Source: Dysidea avara
Lineage: Eukaryota; Porifera; Demospongiae; Dictyoceratida; Dysideidae
DNA: 64,000 bases
Reading direction: 5' to 3'
Assembly (NCBI RefSeq): GCF_963678975.1
Contig: NC_089281.1
Coordinates: forward strand, 9,263,277 to 9,327,276
This document shows positions 1-11,500 of this stretch, in pieces. The position numbers and the translations under genes were made by a program. How positions within the stretch are numbered: the stretch's first letter is position 1; every line of letters begins with the position of its first letter. The notes under the pieces are model-generated. The model did not search any database. It saw nothing but the letters and a program-made list of their open reading frames with translations, and was not told the origin of the DNA.

Positions 1-227
1 TATAGCTAGAACAACTTTACTGAATTTTATATTTTACACCCATTTCTATAGTTGGCCTGGGCTGCGTTGGTCTAGATTTCATTTGTACAAGCAAGTTTTG
101 CTAGTAATCAATCTCTCCATGTCATCACTAAAAGGTTGTTATGACCAAGTATGGTGCATAGTTCTGTATTGTGTGATGTAATATACAGCTCTATGGTTGC
201 TAATATAATAATATTATATTGTTATAG

Positions 228-1877
228 AAAAGAAATTAAGATTCACATAATTGATGATGAAGAGTATGAAAGAGATGAGGAATTTTATGTATTGTTGGGA
301 AAACCACAGGAGGGTGATGTGACAATAGGTTCCTCAAATGGTCCTAATCCTACAGCTATTCTTGGTAATTGTTGCAAAACTACAGTGATCATTAAAGAAG
401 ACCATGAGTTTAAGAGTGATGTAGGTATGTAAAACATGCAATAGTAAGATACGTATACACTAGCAAGACCGTACTGTACATAATTGACTCATTTACTTGA
501 ATAGATGCTGTTATCCAGATGGCTACACTGCGTTTGAAAGTCGGTAGTAGCAGCTGGGCTGACCAGTTCATAGACTGTTTCTATGTCAATGGCAAGCCAG
601 ACTGGAGTGAAGCAGAATCACTTGATACTAGGTCTGATCCAACAGTGTTGGACTATGTATTGCATTTTGCAACATTTCCATGGAAGGTAATGACTTCTCT
701 CATACTGTGCATGCAACATCACTTTGCTTTATATGTATGCATACATGTGCATGTACATACATACATACATACATACAAAGTTCTTAACATGTACATCTAT
801 ACTTCTAATGACGTGCAAGCCTTGATTATTAATGTTTTGTTTATCTGTGGTGTGTGTCGTTCCATTTACACATTCAAAACCATACATATTTCTATTATTA
901 TACTGTTGAGGCAACCAAGATGGTAAAAGACATTGAGCTTGAAATTGATAAAGAGATACTGCATGCATCTGTTTTAGACTTAGATATGAATATTCCGACA
1001 CCATGTAGACCAAGATGCATCGGTACAATACTAGAGTAAAGTACAGACTTACCCGCCTCATATACCAAATTATATGGCTACGCCTCAACCAGCTAAACCA
1101 AGTTAACTGTGTTAAGCAATAGTGTCCTATAATTTGTGTCTACATGCCCAGACCACTTGTGGAAGTATTTTTTCCCCACCATCACACAAAAGGGAAAAGC
1201 AGTCTGAGCATAAGACTAGATTGGTATTTTATGGGTGTGTTTTTATCTAACAGTTGCTGTTTGCTTTGGTGCCTCCTACCAACATACTGGGTGGATGGGC
1301 AACTTTTGTAGTTGCCATTGTGTTCATTGGGATACTGACAGCATTGATTGGTGATCTTGCTAACGCATTTGGATGTTCTGCTGGACTTAATGCTGATGTT
1401 ACTGCCATAACATTTGTTGCTTTAGGAACTAGTCTTCCAGGTGTGTTGCTTCTGGTGTACTGGTGTATATAACATATCTTTATCTTCTTTTTAGATGCGT
1501 TTGCTAGTAAAACAGCTGCTGTACAGGACAAGTATGCTGATGGATCACTGGGGAATGTGACAGGAAGTAATTCCGTTAATGTGTTTCTAGGCCTTGGACT
1601 GGCCTGGTTGGTAGCTAGCATCTACCATGCTGCCAAGGGTGACACTTTTGAAGTAGCTGGTGGAGAATCACTGGGTTTTTCTGTTGTGATTTTCTGTGTG
1701 TTTGCCGTGCTCTGTATTATCGTTATGATGGTCAGAAGATATATGCCTCAAGTTAAAGGAGAGCTCGGAGGTCCACTGATTTACAAAATCATAACAGCCA
1801 GTTTCTTTGTACTTCTATGGGTTGTTTACATCATTTTATCATCCCTAGTTTCCTACGGCCACATTGAGTCATTTTAG
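228..1877 (+). CDS. Sodium/calcium exchanger (NCX/SLC8 family), 3' end of gene
   Basis: Plasma-membrane antiporter that swaps Na+ for Ca2+. Only the C-terminal part lies in the window. Exons read as 228-424, 505-686, 1254-1440 and 1495-1877, all with GT-AG borders and matching phase. Exon 1 carries the end of a regulatory Calx-beta domain (DDEEYERDEEFYVLLG). Exon 2 holds the linker ending in FPWK. Exons 3-4 encode the second membrane half with the alpha-2 ion-binding repeat (FVALGTSLPD across the junction, then NVTGSNSVNVFLGLG) and the last hydrophobic helices, ending YGHIESF. The order and spacing match animal NCX proteins; bacterial and plant CAX exchangers lack the Calx-beta part. Upstream exons must lie left of the window; I could not place one in bases 1-227. 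Family call is firm; which paralogue is not decidable. Confidence 0.93.
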
Positions 1878-2378
1878 TGTGCAACACTGTGTGGATAATG
1901 TATAGCTATTTTGGTACATTTCAAATTAGAACATTTGTAGAATATATGGTACTGAGTTATTAAAAGAGATGTGTTTATATTTATTTATATGATAACATGC
2001 AAGTGTGTGTGTGTGTTTGTGTGTGCACATGCACGTGTGTACATGCATGGGTGCATGTACATGTGTGAATATAGGTGTGTGCAGGAGAAGGGAGATATAT
2101 CGATGTTCATATTGTTCACTTGTTTGAGTTTGGTTTATTCAGTTACACAGAATTTTATTTTGAAGAACATTCCAAACATGTTTTTCCCAGCTATTGTGCT
2201 TCACAAGAGTTGTGTCCCTTCTGGTACTGGCGCAATGAAAAGATCACATAACATAAAATGATACATTAACATTTTTGCATTCCACTGTGCATCATAAATC
2301 TCTGCAAACCATCTTTCACAAGGCTCCACATGTGTTTATATAAACTTCAACTGCTAAACCTTCGGTGCTGGCCACTGT
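1878..2378. other. NCX 3' flank
   Basis: This holds the likely 3' UTR and polyadenylation region of the exchanger, followed by a TG/CA-rich stretch (about 2000-2060). I see no further coding signal. Confidence 0.5.
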
Positions 2379-2826
2379 AAGCTGACTAGGGACCCACCGA
2401 TTATGCTCATAATTTAACCTATTATGCTATGCTGCACTGCTCAAAAATTTACCTATTATGCTTAAATTTAAGCTCAATACTTACCCATTATGCTCAAATT
2501 ATGCCCAATTATTTATGCCTCAGTTCTCATGCTCTGCTAATAATTTCCAATTTATGGATAAATAATAAGTGGCTGAAGCACAAACTTACTTGTCAAAATG
2601 CATATCACAGAAAAGATCGATATACTCTAATAGAACAGTCAGTTATGTGATTGTTCTATTAGAGTTATTGACTGTTCTATTAGAGTATATCGATTATTTT
2701 GATAAGCAAGAATTCATACTATTACACAAATATTCTACCTATTATGCTAGCATTATGCTCAATGCTTTCAGACACCTATTATGCTCATAATTATGCCAGC
2801 ATAATCGGCGGGTCCCTAAAGCTGAC
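2379..2826. mobile_element. hAT-type MITE with perfect 8-bp target duplication
   Basis: Element 2387-2818 has terminal inverted repeats starting TAGGGACCCRCCGATTATGC and is bounded on both sides by the identical 8-mer AAGCTGAC (2379-2386 and 2819-2826). An 8-bp duplication is the hallmark of hAT transposition. The interior is AT-rich, repeats the word ATTATGCT, and holds three copies of the CTCTAWTAGAG motif arranged as a hairpin. No transposase is encoded, so it was mobilised in trans. Confidence 0.85.
2616..2697. repeat. CTCTAWTAGAG motif cluster, hairpin form
   Basis: Three motif copies: one inverted (2625-2645, ATACTCTAATAGAACAGTCA) and two direct (around 2652 and 2675). Inverted and direct copies can pair. 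Each carries the outer context TGACTGNTCTATTAGAGTAT followed by a TCGAT word. Confidence 0.75.
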
Positions 2827-3775
2827 CAGACAAATTTCGTTTGGTCAAGTAGAATATGAATATTATAATTGATTGATTATAAGTATATGGACAGGGGCGT
2901 ATCCAAGGTGGTATCCAGCATAGGCGTAGCAAGATATTTTTAGATTGGGGGGCTCTAGCTATAGTTTTGTGTTGAAAAGCAAAAAAAAAGGTCACACCTG
3001 CTAAGAATGGCTGCCCTCCACTTATAAAAATCCTTATTCACAACTTCATAGTTTGCTACACAGCTTCTCTGAATACTGTGACTGCTTTATTAGAGTAACT
3101 GGTTGCTCTATTAGAGTATTTCGATCTTTTTGAATTTACAATCGGAAAATCACAAGGGGGGCTATCCAGCCAGGTTTCTACGCCCAGGACTAGTTTTAAT
3201 AGTCCAAAATGTCAATTGACAGGTCAGGTGTTGCATTGATCCAAATACATAGATATCTAAATTTTTAGTTGCCAGCAATGAAAAACTCAAGATTTAGCTA
3301 CAAAATTATTTGAGTCATCTTCAGACATTTATTATTCTTCAATGCCCATTTTAAAATTGAATGTTATATTTGACTGCTCTGTTAGAGTATATTTCTGCCT
3401 GAGTACTGTAGAAGCAGGAAAACAAATCATGAAGGTGTGTTTTAATATTGCCAACAACTTATTTTCCATAGGTTAATGTGTCACACTGTGAATATGTGAT
3501 CACTTGTGAAATTTTCGTTGTGCATCAATTAAGTGCGAAAAATCGTAATTACTCCAATAGAACAGTCAGCAATGCATTCAGGTATCCGTAAGGGGAGTAC
3601 GGTTCCGTAAACTCTTGTGATGGTAGCTAGCAATCGTAAATGTAGTGAGAGATAATTCTCGGAGATATTTATATCAGTGATTATAACAACAATGAGCAGA
3701 CACAACAACACACCATTTACAATTCTAAAAAGGTCTATCTTTTTACTACTTTATAGTGTTAATTAACTATTGTTC
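2827..3775. other. Intergenic repeat-rich stretch
   Basis: No gene seen. A hAT-like fragment (about 2894-3190) begins CAGGGGCGTATCC and ends near TTTCTACGCCC. Its interior resembles that of the element at 62825-63174: an A-run, then GGTCAC, CCTGCT, and a motif pair at 3078-3126. Further single motif copies lie near 3370 and, inverted, near 3545-3570. Confidence 0.6.
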
Positions 3776-4056
3776 TATATGCAAGGGGGTGACACACAGG
3801 CACTTACTGTAGGTAGGTCTGCGACCGCGGTCAAAGTTAAAGGTAAAGGCCACCAAAATCGTGCCAATTTAACGGTCAAGGGTAAAAGCTTCCAACCCAC
3901 AATCGAAAAGTGCTGAAATATCGTCGCTAAGTCACCGGTCAAAGGTCGAAAAAGGCTCTTAGTCACAGGTCAAAGCAAATTTTCAGCCGGTCAAGACTTT
4001 GACCGCGGTCGCAGATCTACTTACAGCGCGTACCTGCGCGACACCCCCTTGTATAT
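3776..4056. mobile_element. MITE with about 60-bp inverted ends
   Basis: The left end (TATATGCAAGGGGGTG) is repeated in reverse complement at the right end (CACCCCCTTGTATAT). The similarity extends inward for about 60 bp through GATCTGCGACCGCGGTCAAAG. The interior repeats the word GGTCAA(A)GG several times. There is no coding capacity. The superfamily is not decided because I see no clear target duplication. Confidence 0.75.
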
Positions 4057-4191
4057 GGCTGCCTTTCTTACACTATGATATCTACCTCGATATCTCATGG
4101 CATGCATGACTCGCTCATTATAGGTAAAAAGTGTCCGAAGGAGAAAACTATAGGCGACCGCGGGTGTGTGGTGTGGAAGTTGAGTGCGAGA

Positions 4192-4260
4192 GGTCTCAGG
4201 CTCGGTCTCAGGCTCGGTCTCAGGCTCGGTCTCAGGCTCGGTCTCAGGCTCGGTCACAGG
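4192..4260 (+). repeat. 12-bp minisatellite
   Basis: Five perfect tandem copies of GGTCTCAGGCTC plus a diverged partial sixth. A 12-bp unit keeps any frame open, so long open frames here (repeating LRLG or SGSV type peptides) are artefacts of the repeat. Confidence 0.9.
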
Positions 4261-4573
4261 TGCTAGGAGAGTCAGTGTTGGTCTCGGGCGGTCTTCTCGA
4301 GGTTCTCGGTCGCGAAAAAAAACCACTCACGTATTCAATATGACTTGCTGTTGTCTTTTTTTTTTTTTCCCGGAGTGCCTGCACCCCTTGCCACCACCCC
4401 CAGCACCAGATGGTAAAAGTGCTGGACAAAAAGACTGTAAACTCAAAAAAAATCAATGAGAGGGCAAGCAACAGGACCACTTGCTGTTGTCCCATTCTTA
4501 ACTGAGTTTACGGAACCTACAGAGGATACAGGGCGAGATACTGGGAGTTGTGAAGTGAAAATTCGAGCCAAAA

Positions 4574-5255
4574 GTGTACCATACTGAGGATGATTTTGTA
4601 TGTGATCCTAGCATGCCACACTATGGATTTGCCTCATGGGATGATTTCTTCACTCGACAGTTTCGACCTAATGCTCGTCCTGTTGCTTGTCCAGATGATG
4701 ACAAAGTTGTTGTCAATGCTTGTGAGGCAGCACCATTGAGGGTTGAAAGAAATGTTACAAAACATGGCAAATTCTGGATTAAAGGAGAGCCTTATAATTT
4801 AAAATTTGTTAGCCAATGACCCACTTGCAGACAGATTTGTAGGAGGTACTGTGTACTAAGGCTTTCTTAGTGCCTTCTACTATCATCGATGGCATAGCCC
4901 AGTGGACGGTAAAATTGTCAAGACATATATCAAAGATGGTACGTACTATTCACTTCCTGTGACATGTGGCCCTGATGATTCTGAATTTTCACAAGGCTAC
5001 CTTGCAGAAGTAGCAACAAGGGCCATAATTTTCATTGAGGCAGACAATCCTTACATAGGCTTGATGTGCTTCATTGCCATTGGCATGCAAGAAGTATCCT
5101 CTTGTGAGATAACTGTCAAAGAAGGACAAAGAGTAAAGAAAGATCAACAGACAGGGACATTTCACTTTTGTGGCTCTTCACATTGTCTCATCTTCCAACC
5201 TGGAGTGGAACTTGAATTTGATTTTCATGGTGAAACGCCAAGTGCTAGTGCTTGA
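4574..5255 (+). pseudogene. PsiD-type phosphatidylserine-decarboxylase-like pseudogene, intronless
   Basis: The protein family makes pyruvoyl-dependent decarboxylases by self-cleavage; members act on phosphatidylserine or, in the PsiD branch, on aromatic amino acids. Visible marks are YGFASWDDFFTRQFRP, YYHRWHSPVDG and the processing region FHFCGSSHCLIF, where the family usually has GGST or GSS. The copy has no introns although neighbouring genes are intron-rich. It appears dead: a one-base shift near 4808 moves the frame, an in-frame TAA follows at about 4856, and there is no start codon because a stop lies just upstream. About 225 codons remain, roughly the C-terminal half of a normal protein. 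Origin could be a retrocopy or an acquired gene; the sequence alone cannot say. Confidence 0.8.
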
Positions 5256-5819
5256 AGCGTTTTGATCAATTCCAGACTTGCTACTGTACCAAAATGAATG
5301 TCAATGTATATCTAATATATCTCTGTCTGTCAATGTGATTCCTTGGCAGTGATCTTTCTTTGGAACAGACCTGATTGAGGTCTTTACACCCTTTATACTT
5401 CAACTTCTGTTTGGTATGCAGTAAGTAAAGCTGCCCAAAACCTTTACAGGTTTAAATGATCATAAATGATTAAATTACCCTCTGACAATCGGCAACTACC
5501 GTTCTTGCATTGAGCATTTTGTAGTACAACCTCTTATAGGCCCTCTTCCCTAGCCAGATTTTGACATCTGCTACACATGCCCTCAATTAGAGCTAGTTAA
5601 TCATTGATGATCTGATGATGACATGTATGGTCTGGCGCCGCCCGCACCTTCGTAAACTTTTTGTTAATGGGCGGGCGGCGTCATACTAATTGGTATTTCT
5701 GAACTTCGAAATACACTGCTAAGTTACAAAAGATGATTTGTAAGTATGCTACGTAACTGTTACGTACAAGGGTAGGCATTTTTAAACGCGCTAGATGAGA
5801 TGTGCCTAAAGTACAACTA
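5256..5819. other. Intergenic region and MED9 upstream DNA
   Basis: No coding signal. A GC-rich patch at about 5632-5685 (GGCGCCGCCCGC and GGGCGGGCGGCG in inverted arrangement) stands out from the AT-rich background and may mark the MED9 promoter; this is inference from composition only. Confidence 0.4.
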
Positions 5820-7350
5820 ATGAACGTTAACGTACCGGTGCCTGTTTCGTTGGTTCAGCAGCAACACCAACAATCTTCCGTGTACAGTTTAGATGTAAGT
5901 TTATTTATAATTGCGTAGTCAGATACTTTTCTTTCTTTTGTGTGGGGGCGGGGAAAGAAAAGGGTCTGGCTAGGTTATCTTTTGTGTGGGGGCGGGGAAA
6001 GAAAAGGGTCTGGTATGTATGATTGGTATTCACTCCTACCTGACCTAATCCAACAACAATCAATACAAACTTTTAAGCACCAACTGAAACTATTATTACT
6101 TTCCCCTACCAATCAGTAATCCCATCATATTGTAAAACATTTTGTATGCATGTTTCATATGTGTGTTAATCCTCAAACTGAGGCTGCACATTTTTGGAAA
6201 ATAAATAAATAGATTGGTTTACATTTCTCAGTTTTGTGTTGTACATGTGCCCATGCTGCCCTATGTATTGTTGCACTGTATGTATGCACCTAAGGCCACA
6301 TAAATATTAAGCCCCACTACCCCCCTCCCCGGGCGTACATGGGGGAATAGTAGGGGATTTAATCCAATTTGACCTTAAAAATCGCCCCATTTCACCACTC
6401 AAAATTTTTAGCACTTGCTTGACTTTATAAGCTATGCACCTCCTGCAAGAATAACCTACTTTCCCAAAGTACACTACGTGGGGATTTGACTACTCGTAAT
6501 GTGTGGAATTTGATTTTTGAAAGTCAAATCCCCACCCTTGCCCGGGAGGGGGTGGTGGGGCATAATATTTTTGATAGGTGCATAATTATTAGTTTCTCTT
6601 CCTCCTGTACTCAAAATAGCAGTGTGGGAGGACGGATTTTTATTTTATTTTTTACTAACTAGAATAGCTGAATTATATAAGCTAGCTAAAATGACTCAAA
6701 ATACGATTTTGTTAGGCTACTCTAGCTAGGTACCAACTATAAAAGGTGCTAATTGGCCTCCCTTAGCCACCAGTGGTGCAATAACTCCTTGATGAGGTAA
6801 GAAAAACAGCGATGCGGGCAGGGATGAGAAACTAATAATTAAGTTTATGTGGCCTAATGCTTTTATTGTGAGTATGAATTTTGCAGGAACATAATAGACT
6901 TAGGGTATCTGCAGCAAACAGTACTTTGGCACAAAGAGAAGTGGCAGAACCAACTAATGAAGAATTCAAGAGTGCGTTTAATATAATGCCTCGTATTCTA
7001 CAGCTGCTAACAAGTGCCTCTCATGGACAAGGGCATGCACAGAATGTAAGATATAAAAACATGTTGCTAGCATCAAAAAGTTGTGTAGTTTTTAGAACTA
7101 CGTACAGAATTACAACGTTGCAAGTACCTCTTGGACCTAATTCCTGGATTGGACAGTTCACTCGCCCAGCAAAATGACACCGTAAGAACCACTAAAAACA
7201 TGATATCAAAGCAGAAGTAAGTGAAATGACAAATAAATCATGTGCATCCAGGTATGTATTTTTTATTTTACCATCTGTAGTAAGTTACTAAGACAATACA
7301 AAGAACTTGACGTCTTCAAGGCATCTGATTCAGATACTAGTAGCAAATAA
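5820..7350 (+). CDS. MED9: Mediator complex subunit 9
   Basis: Small subunit of the middle module of Mediator, which links transcription activators to RNA polymerase II in the nucleus. Exons 5820-5894, 6887-7045, 7089-7216 and 7281-7350 join in frame to give 143 residues, close to the human length of 146. The N-terminus is Gln-rich (LVQQQHQQ). A helical core follows (FNIMPRILQLL, then LELRTELQRCKYLLDLIPGL). The end, NKLLRQYKELDVFK, matches the family's KNELLQKYKSLCMFE. No other family fits the combination of length, helix spacing and tail. It converges with RSPH9; the stop codons are only 42 bp apart. Intron 1 (5895-6886) holds a 35-bp tandem duplication and a MITE. Confidence 0.85.
5935..6013 (+). 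repeat. 35-bp direct duplication
   Basis: Two identical 35-bp copies, at 5935-5969 and 5979-6013, share CTTTTGTGTGGGGGCGGGG and the bases after it, separated by 9 bp. They lie in MED9 intron 1. Identity suggests a recent duplication. Confidence 0.85.
6302..6571. mobile_element. MITE in MED9 intron 1
   Basis: The ends are inverted repeats of about 30 bp reading AATATTAWGCCCCACYACCC, with a G/C-run core and CCCGGG on both sides. The interior has no open frame. The superfamily is not clear. Confidence 0.75.
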
Positions 7351-7392
7351 TGGTCATGTTATATGTACTTTGAAATACACAACAGTTTCTGG

Positions 7393-8416
7393 TTACAGCA
7401 TAAATGGAAGATCATTGTTCCTTTCACCAGTGCCACAGTAAAAGTAACCATATTTTGTTGTGTTGGGTATGTGGTAGCTTACTAGACCGAACCAAATGAG
7501 ACTTCTCAAAACAACCATTCCACTACCTCTTTCAAATTGAAGACTCCAACAGCCTAAGCAACATCACAGTAGCTTTAAATTATAGTGGCATCAGTTTCAC
7601 CCTACCTTTTGGTAAGTCGTATTCAATGCTGTCTAGGAAATTTAGAGACTGGTCAATACTGAGAAGAGCGTTTTTGTTATTTTCTAACTGTGGCTCCCTG
7701 AAATGAAGAAAGTTGCTGAGGTCTTTGCACTCAGCAATAGACAGCCCTAAGAAACATATACTTCATAGTTACATAACATAACCATTGCAAATGTGTACCT
7801 TCAAAAGACCTATTCATCCTAACTCCACCCAGTGGGTTTTTTATATATGCTCCACGAGGGACTACAGAAACCTCCTGATCAATGGATGCAACCACAGCAG
7901 CTAACCTGTCCTCTTCCTTCATCTCAATCTACATATGTGTAAACATGAAATATCATCATCATTTCTTGGTTCTTACTGTGACTGATTCTTCTTGCATCGT
8001 CTCACCATCTCCAGTTTTGCGAATGTACTTGTACTCATTAATGAAAGAAGGGTCTCCTGTAAACCTACCCATCAACTTTGCAGCGTTTGATATCATTTCA
8101 TCAGTTGCAAATGGCAACAATACCCATAGAAGGCAGTCCTGGCTATATATTTTTTGAAACTATTACATTTAAAATAGTTTATGAAATACCTATAAACTGC
8201 TTTTCTATCCTTTAATTCATCTTCTCCAACTCCGTGTGCGATGAAGTAGTCCGCCTTAATTCCTTGTACTTTGCCCCACAATTTCACTCTTTTCAGCTTG
8301 TGATCGCTACGAAGGATAGGAAGTGAAATCTGCAGTGCCGCTTTCTGTTCTGGGCTAAGAATTACACCACTGTTGCTCAAATACTCCACGGTAACATGCA
8401 GTCCTTCGGCATCCAT
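7393..8416 (-). CDS. RSPH9: Radial spoke head protein 9
   Basis: Component of the radial spoke head of motile cilia and flagella, where it helps control dynein. Five exons on the minus strand (8190-8416, 7977-8142, 7799-7928, 7606-7746, 7393-7553) join in frame to 274 residues; human RSPH9 has 276. Diagnostic stretches along the protein are KLWGKVQGIKADYFIAHG, VVPRGAYIKNPLGGV, MNRSFEG, DSIEYDLPKGCWSLQFERG, and the C-terminus GTGERNNDLPFML, which mirrors the human ending. The start MDAEGLH also parallels the human MDADSL. The start codon is 141 bp from that of the divergent ArfGAP gene. Its presence implies ciliated or flagellated cells. Confidence 0.93.
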
Positions 8417-8557
8417 GATTGATTTATAGCGTTACCGTGGTAATATAAACTCACTAGTTAGCACGTGACGTGACGAAACCATGATTTAATGGCATCTTGA
8501 AATATCTGGCGCCGTGCGAAGAAGAAGACTAGATCAAATTTATGTTGTGGCTGAACC
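8417..8557. promoter_or_regulatory. Divergent promoter, RSPH9 / ArfGAP
   Basis: Only 141 bp separate the two start codons. The stretch contains CACGTGACGTGACG (E-box and CRE/ATF-like words) and a GGCGCC block. A shared bidirectional promoter follows from the geometry; the factor sites are inference. Confidence 0.55.
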
Positions 8558-11500
8558 ATGATGGCCACGGATATTCAATGCGACTCGAAACTACTTGAAG
8601 ACTTCCCTGTTTTCGACACTTCTTTAGATGACGATCCAAATTTCAGGCGACAGTTGAACAAGTGGTCTCTCAAGACAGAGAAAGTAAAGAGAAATACGTT
8701 TAAAATTGTGTCACAAGGTTTAGGTTGATATTGTACTGTAGTTGGCATCTAGCCTTCAGGGAATTGTTAACCATCTCCAAGATTTTACTAAGCATGGGGT
8801 AGCCCACTACAATTCTGCGTCTCTATTAGTTACCAACTTAATGGAACTGGCTGAAGTACATGAGGACTCAGAAATTGGAAAGAAAACTCTATCAGAACCA
8901 GTACAAAAGGTGCAGTATTGGTATGCATCATGTTAGTATTGATTCTGCCACTTATTTACCTGCAGTTTGCTGGAATTCTTGAAAAGATTGAAGTTTATCG
9001 TGAAATGTTCATGAATCAAGTATCAGAGTTAACTGCTGCTCCACTGGGTGACTTAGCCAAGAAGCTGAATTATATAATGGTTCGAAAAAAATGTGGAAAT
9101 ATTTCATTGTTTACTTCTGTTTGTGCTCTGCTGTTGAAGGATGTAATTATGACTTCTTTTTCATGTAGGATATGTACAAAAATGTGCTCCAGTGTAGAGA
9201 AGAATACAACAAAGCCTTGGGAAGATTCAGTGCCTGTAGACACTTATCTAAAATGAGTGAGGTATATAATATACATGTGTATGATTATTGTGCTCAATGG
9301 ATTGACATATTGTTTTATCCATTTATAGCACTTTCTTAACTGTACACTTTATAGATTCAGAATATTGCCATTCTTTGCTTGAGCTAGATACTTAGTTGCT
9401 GTATTGTTGTGTAATCCGACTTAATTTTAAGAGAGGGGGATATCAGGATCTAGTTTCATTGAAACCTTTATATATAAAATGCTATGCATTGAGATTGCAA
9501 GCCTAGTATGTGTGACTATAAAATGAAGGTTGACTTGTTAGGCTTGCTAATGTCTTTTTTCTTGTAGCAACAATACTCTGCTTGGAGACTTTTGGCAGAG
9601 ACGGTATTTGATGAAAAGAGGAAATATCAGATGGCATTATCAAAATATCTTATGGAACTCCGAGAAGTCCATTCGTGTGATATGGTATGGTTGTGCTACA
9701 TGTTATGAAAAACTGTTGACTTCATTTTCTGTAATGTTGGTTTGTACTTGTTCAAACTTGTGTATGTATTTCACAATGTTGAGATTTTCATAACAACCTT
9801 TTCAGATGTCAATGCTACGTCGTATTCTCGAGCACATGTTGACTTCTTTTTCATTCCACAACTATGCAGCACAAGTAAGTGAGCTTGATGATAATATGTA
9901 CTAATAATCTATGCATGCATTTTTGTATATAGCTACTCAAGGAAATTGAGTTATACATTGACCAAAAATTTGCCGAAGCTAAGCTATTGCGTGACAATTT
10001 TGAAGTATGTAGAGTACACACAGAGGTGTATATGCATGCCGATATATTGCACACAGAATGAACTGAAAGTATATCACCAGCTACGGAATTATGTTAACTT
10101 GAAGATACAAGCTGACTATCAAGATAACATGGCTAACTTTTCAGACATGGCATCAAAGTACGAATACACCGAGTAATGAATATTACAGCCGATGTTGTGT
10201 TCTAATGAATTTTTGTATACCATTTTGTTCTTGTAATTTACAGGGCAGCATATATAGGTACTCCTGGAAATAGAGCTGCTAGACATTTCTGGCGTGTGTT
10301 GCCTGGGGCTGGCTCTGCCAGCAAAGCTAGTGGAGACTTAAAAAGGGCTGCATCTACGGTGAGTTTTTATATAGAACATGTTAATTTGATCATAAGCCTG
10401 GTCTGTACGTACATGGTAGATGTGGAGGGTTGTACTTTTGGCTTTATCATTTATAGCATTACTGATACATACCATGTATCAGGTATATTGATACAACCCA
10501 TTGTAGAGCTACAAAGTTTTGGTGTAAATTCTCACATGGTGTACAATTCCACATAGTGTGTTTTTTATATTTTCTATATTTCTTTGCTTGTATTCGTGTA
10601 AATGTGTATGTCCATGAGCTATGTGCATGCATAGATCATATACATCCCTATGGATGTAAAACTAATAAGCGTCACCTGTCCTAGGCTAGTCTCATGCCCC
10701 CAGTGAATGGCTATCAAGTTTGTCTACACATTCTCTCAATGATAAAAGCTTGTAATAGCATTTAAATCTTTGCGAGGCATTCGTTATTCATTGTAAAGTG
10801 TACCGATCTATTATTATTGTAACAACTAGTATCACATGGCACAGACCGTATATTTTTAGGCACAAGACCTTATCGTTTTCAGTATAAGCACCCATGCCTA
10901 AAGAATTCGATCTGGCACATTTTCGGCAGTAAAGTTGTTCTAAGAAGCTGTACCAGTACAGGTGCAACTCATGGCGTCTCTCAGCAATGCTTCACTGTAC
11001 AGTCGATTGCAGAATTATTGAAAATTTTCTTCCTGTGCCGTAAACATTCCCTGGGCTGGAAAACTATTTGTAATGACACCGGATCAGCCAGACTGAGGAA
11101 AAAAAATTAGTTTGGTTCAATTGCTGTTGAATCTGTGACAAAGGACAACAAAATTTACTCACAAGGAGCCTTACAGAAACACTCATGGTATGACATATTT
11201 TTTCAAGAATTCTGCAATCGACTGTACAAGTAAGACTAGTAGGAATGCGTAGTAGAAGCCAATGTTTACCCTCTTATTCCGTAAGCGTTGTATGCCTTCG
11301 TTGACAACATTAACAGCCTTCGTTGCCATCTCTACTTACCCAAATGTGTGCATGTGAATCCATTATACCTGAGTCGTTATCCTAACTTTTCTGGGATCTT
11401 TAAGAGCAACTTTGGTGCCAGAAATATGCCAGACCGATTTTTTTAGGTGTGGACGCTTATACTGAAAGCAATAAGCCCAAAAAATATGGTCTGTGCCACA

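Noticed and set aside
519-926. Long open frame running on past NCX exon 2
   Set aside because: After 686 it is intron; composition is a CATA microsatellite and the family sequence continues at 1254.
854-1039. Possible extra NCX exon (VEATKMVKDIELEIDKEIL)
   Set aside because: It ends in a stop and the conserved FPWK-LLFALVPP join skips it cleanly from 686 to 1254.
4021-4459. Several open frames in all directions
   Set aside because: They are produced by the 12-bp minisatellite, which has no stops in any frame.
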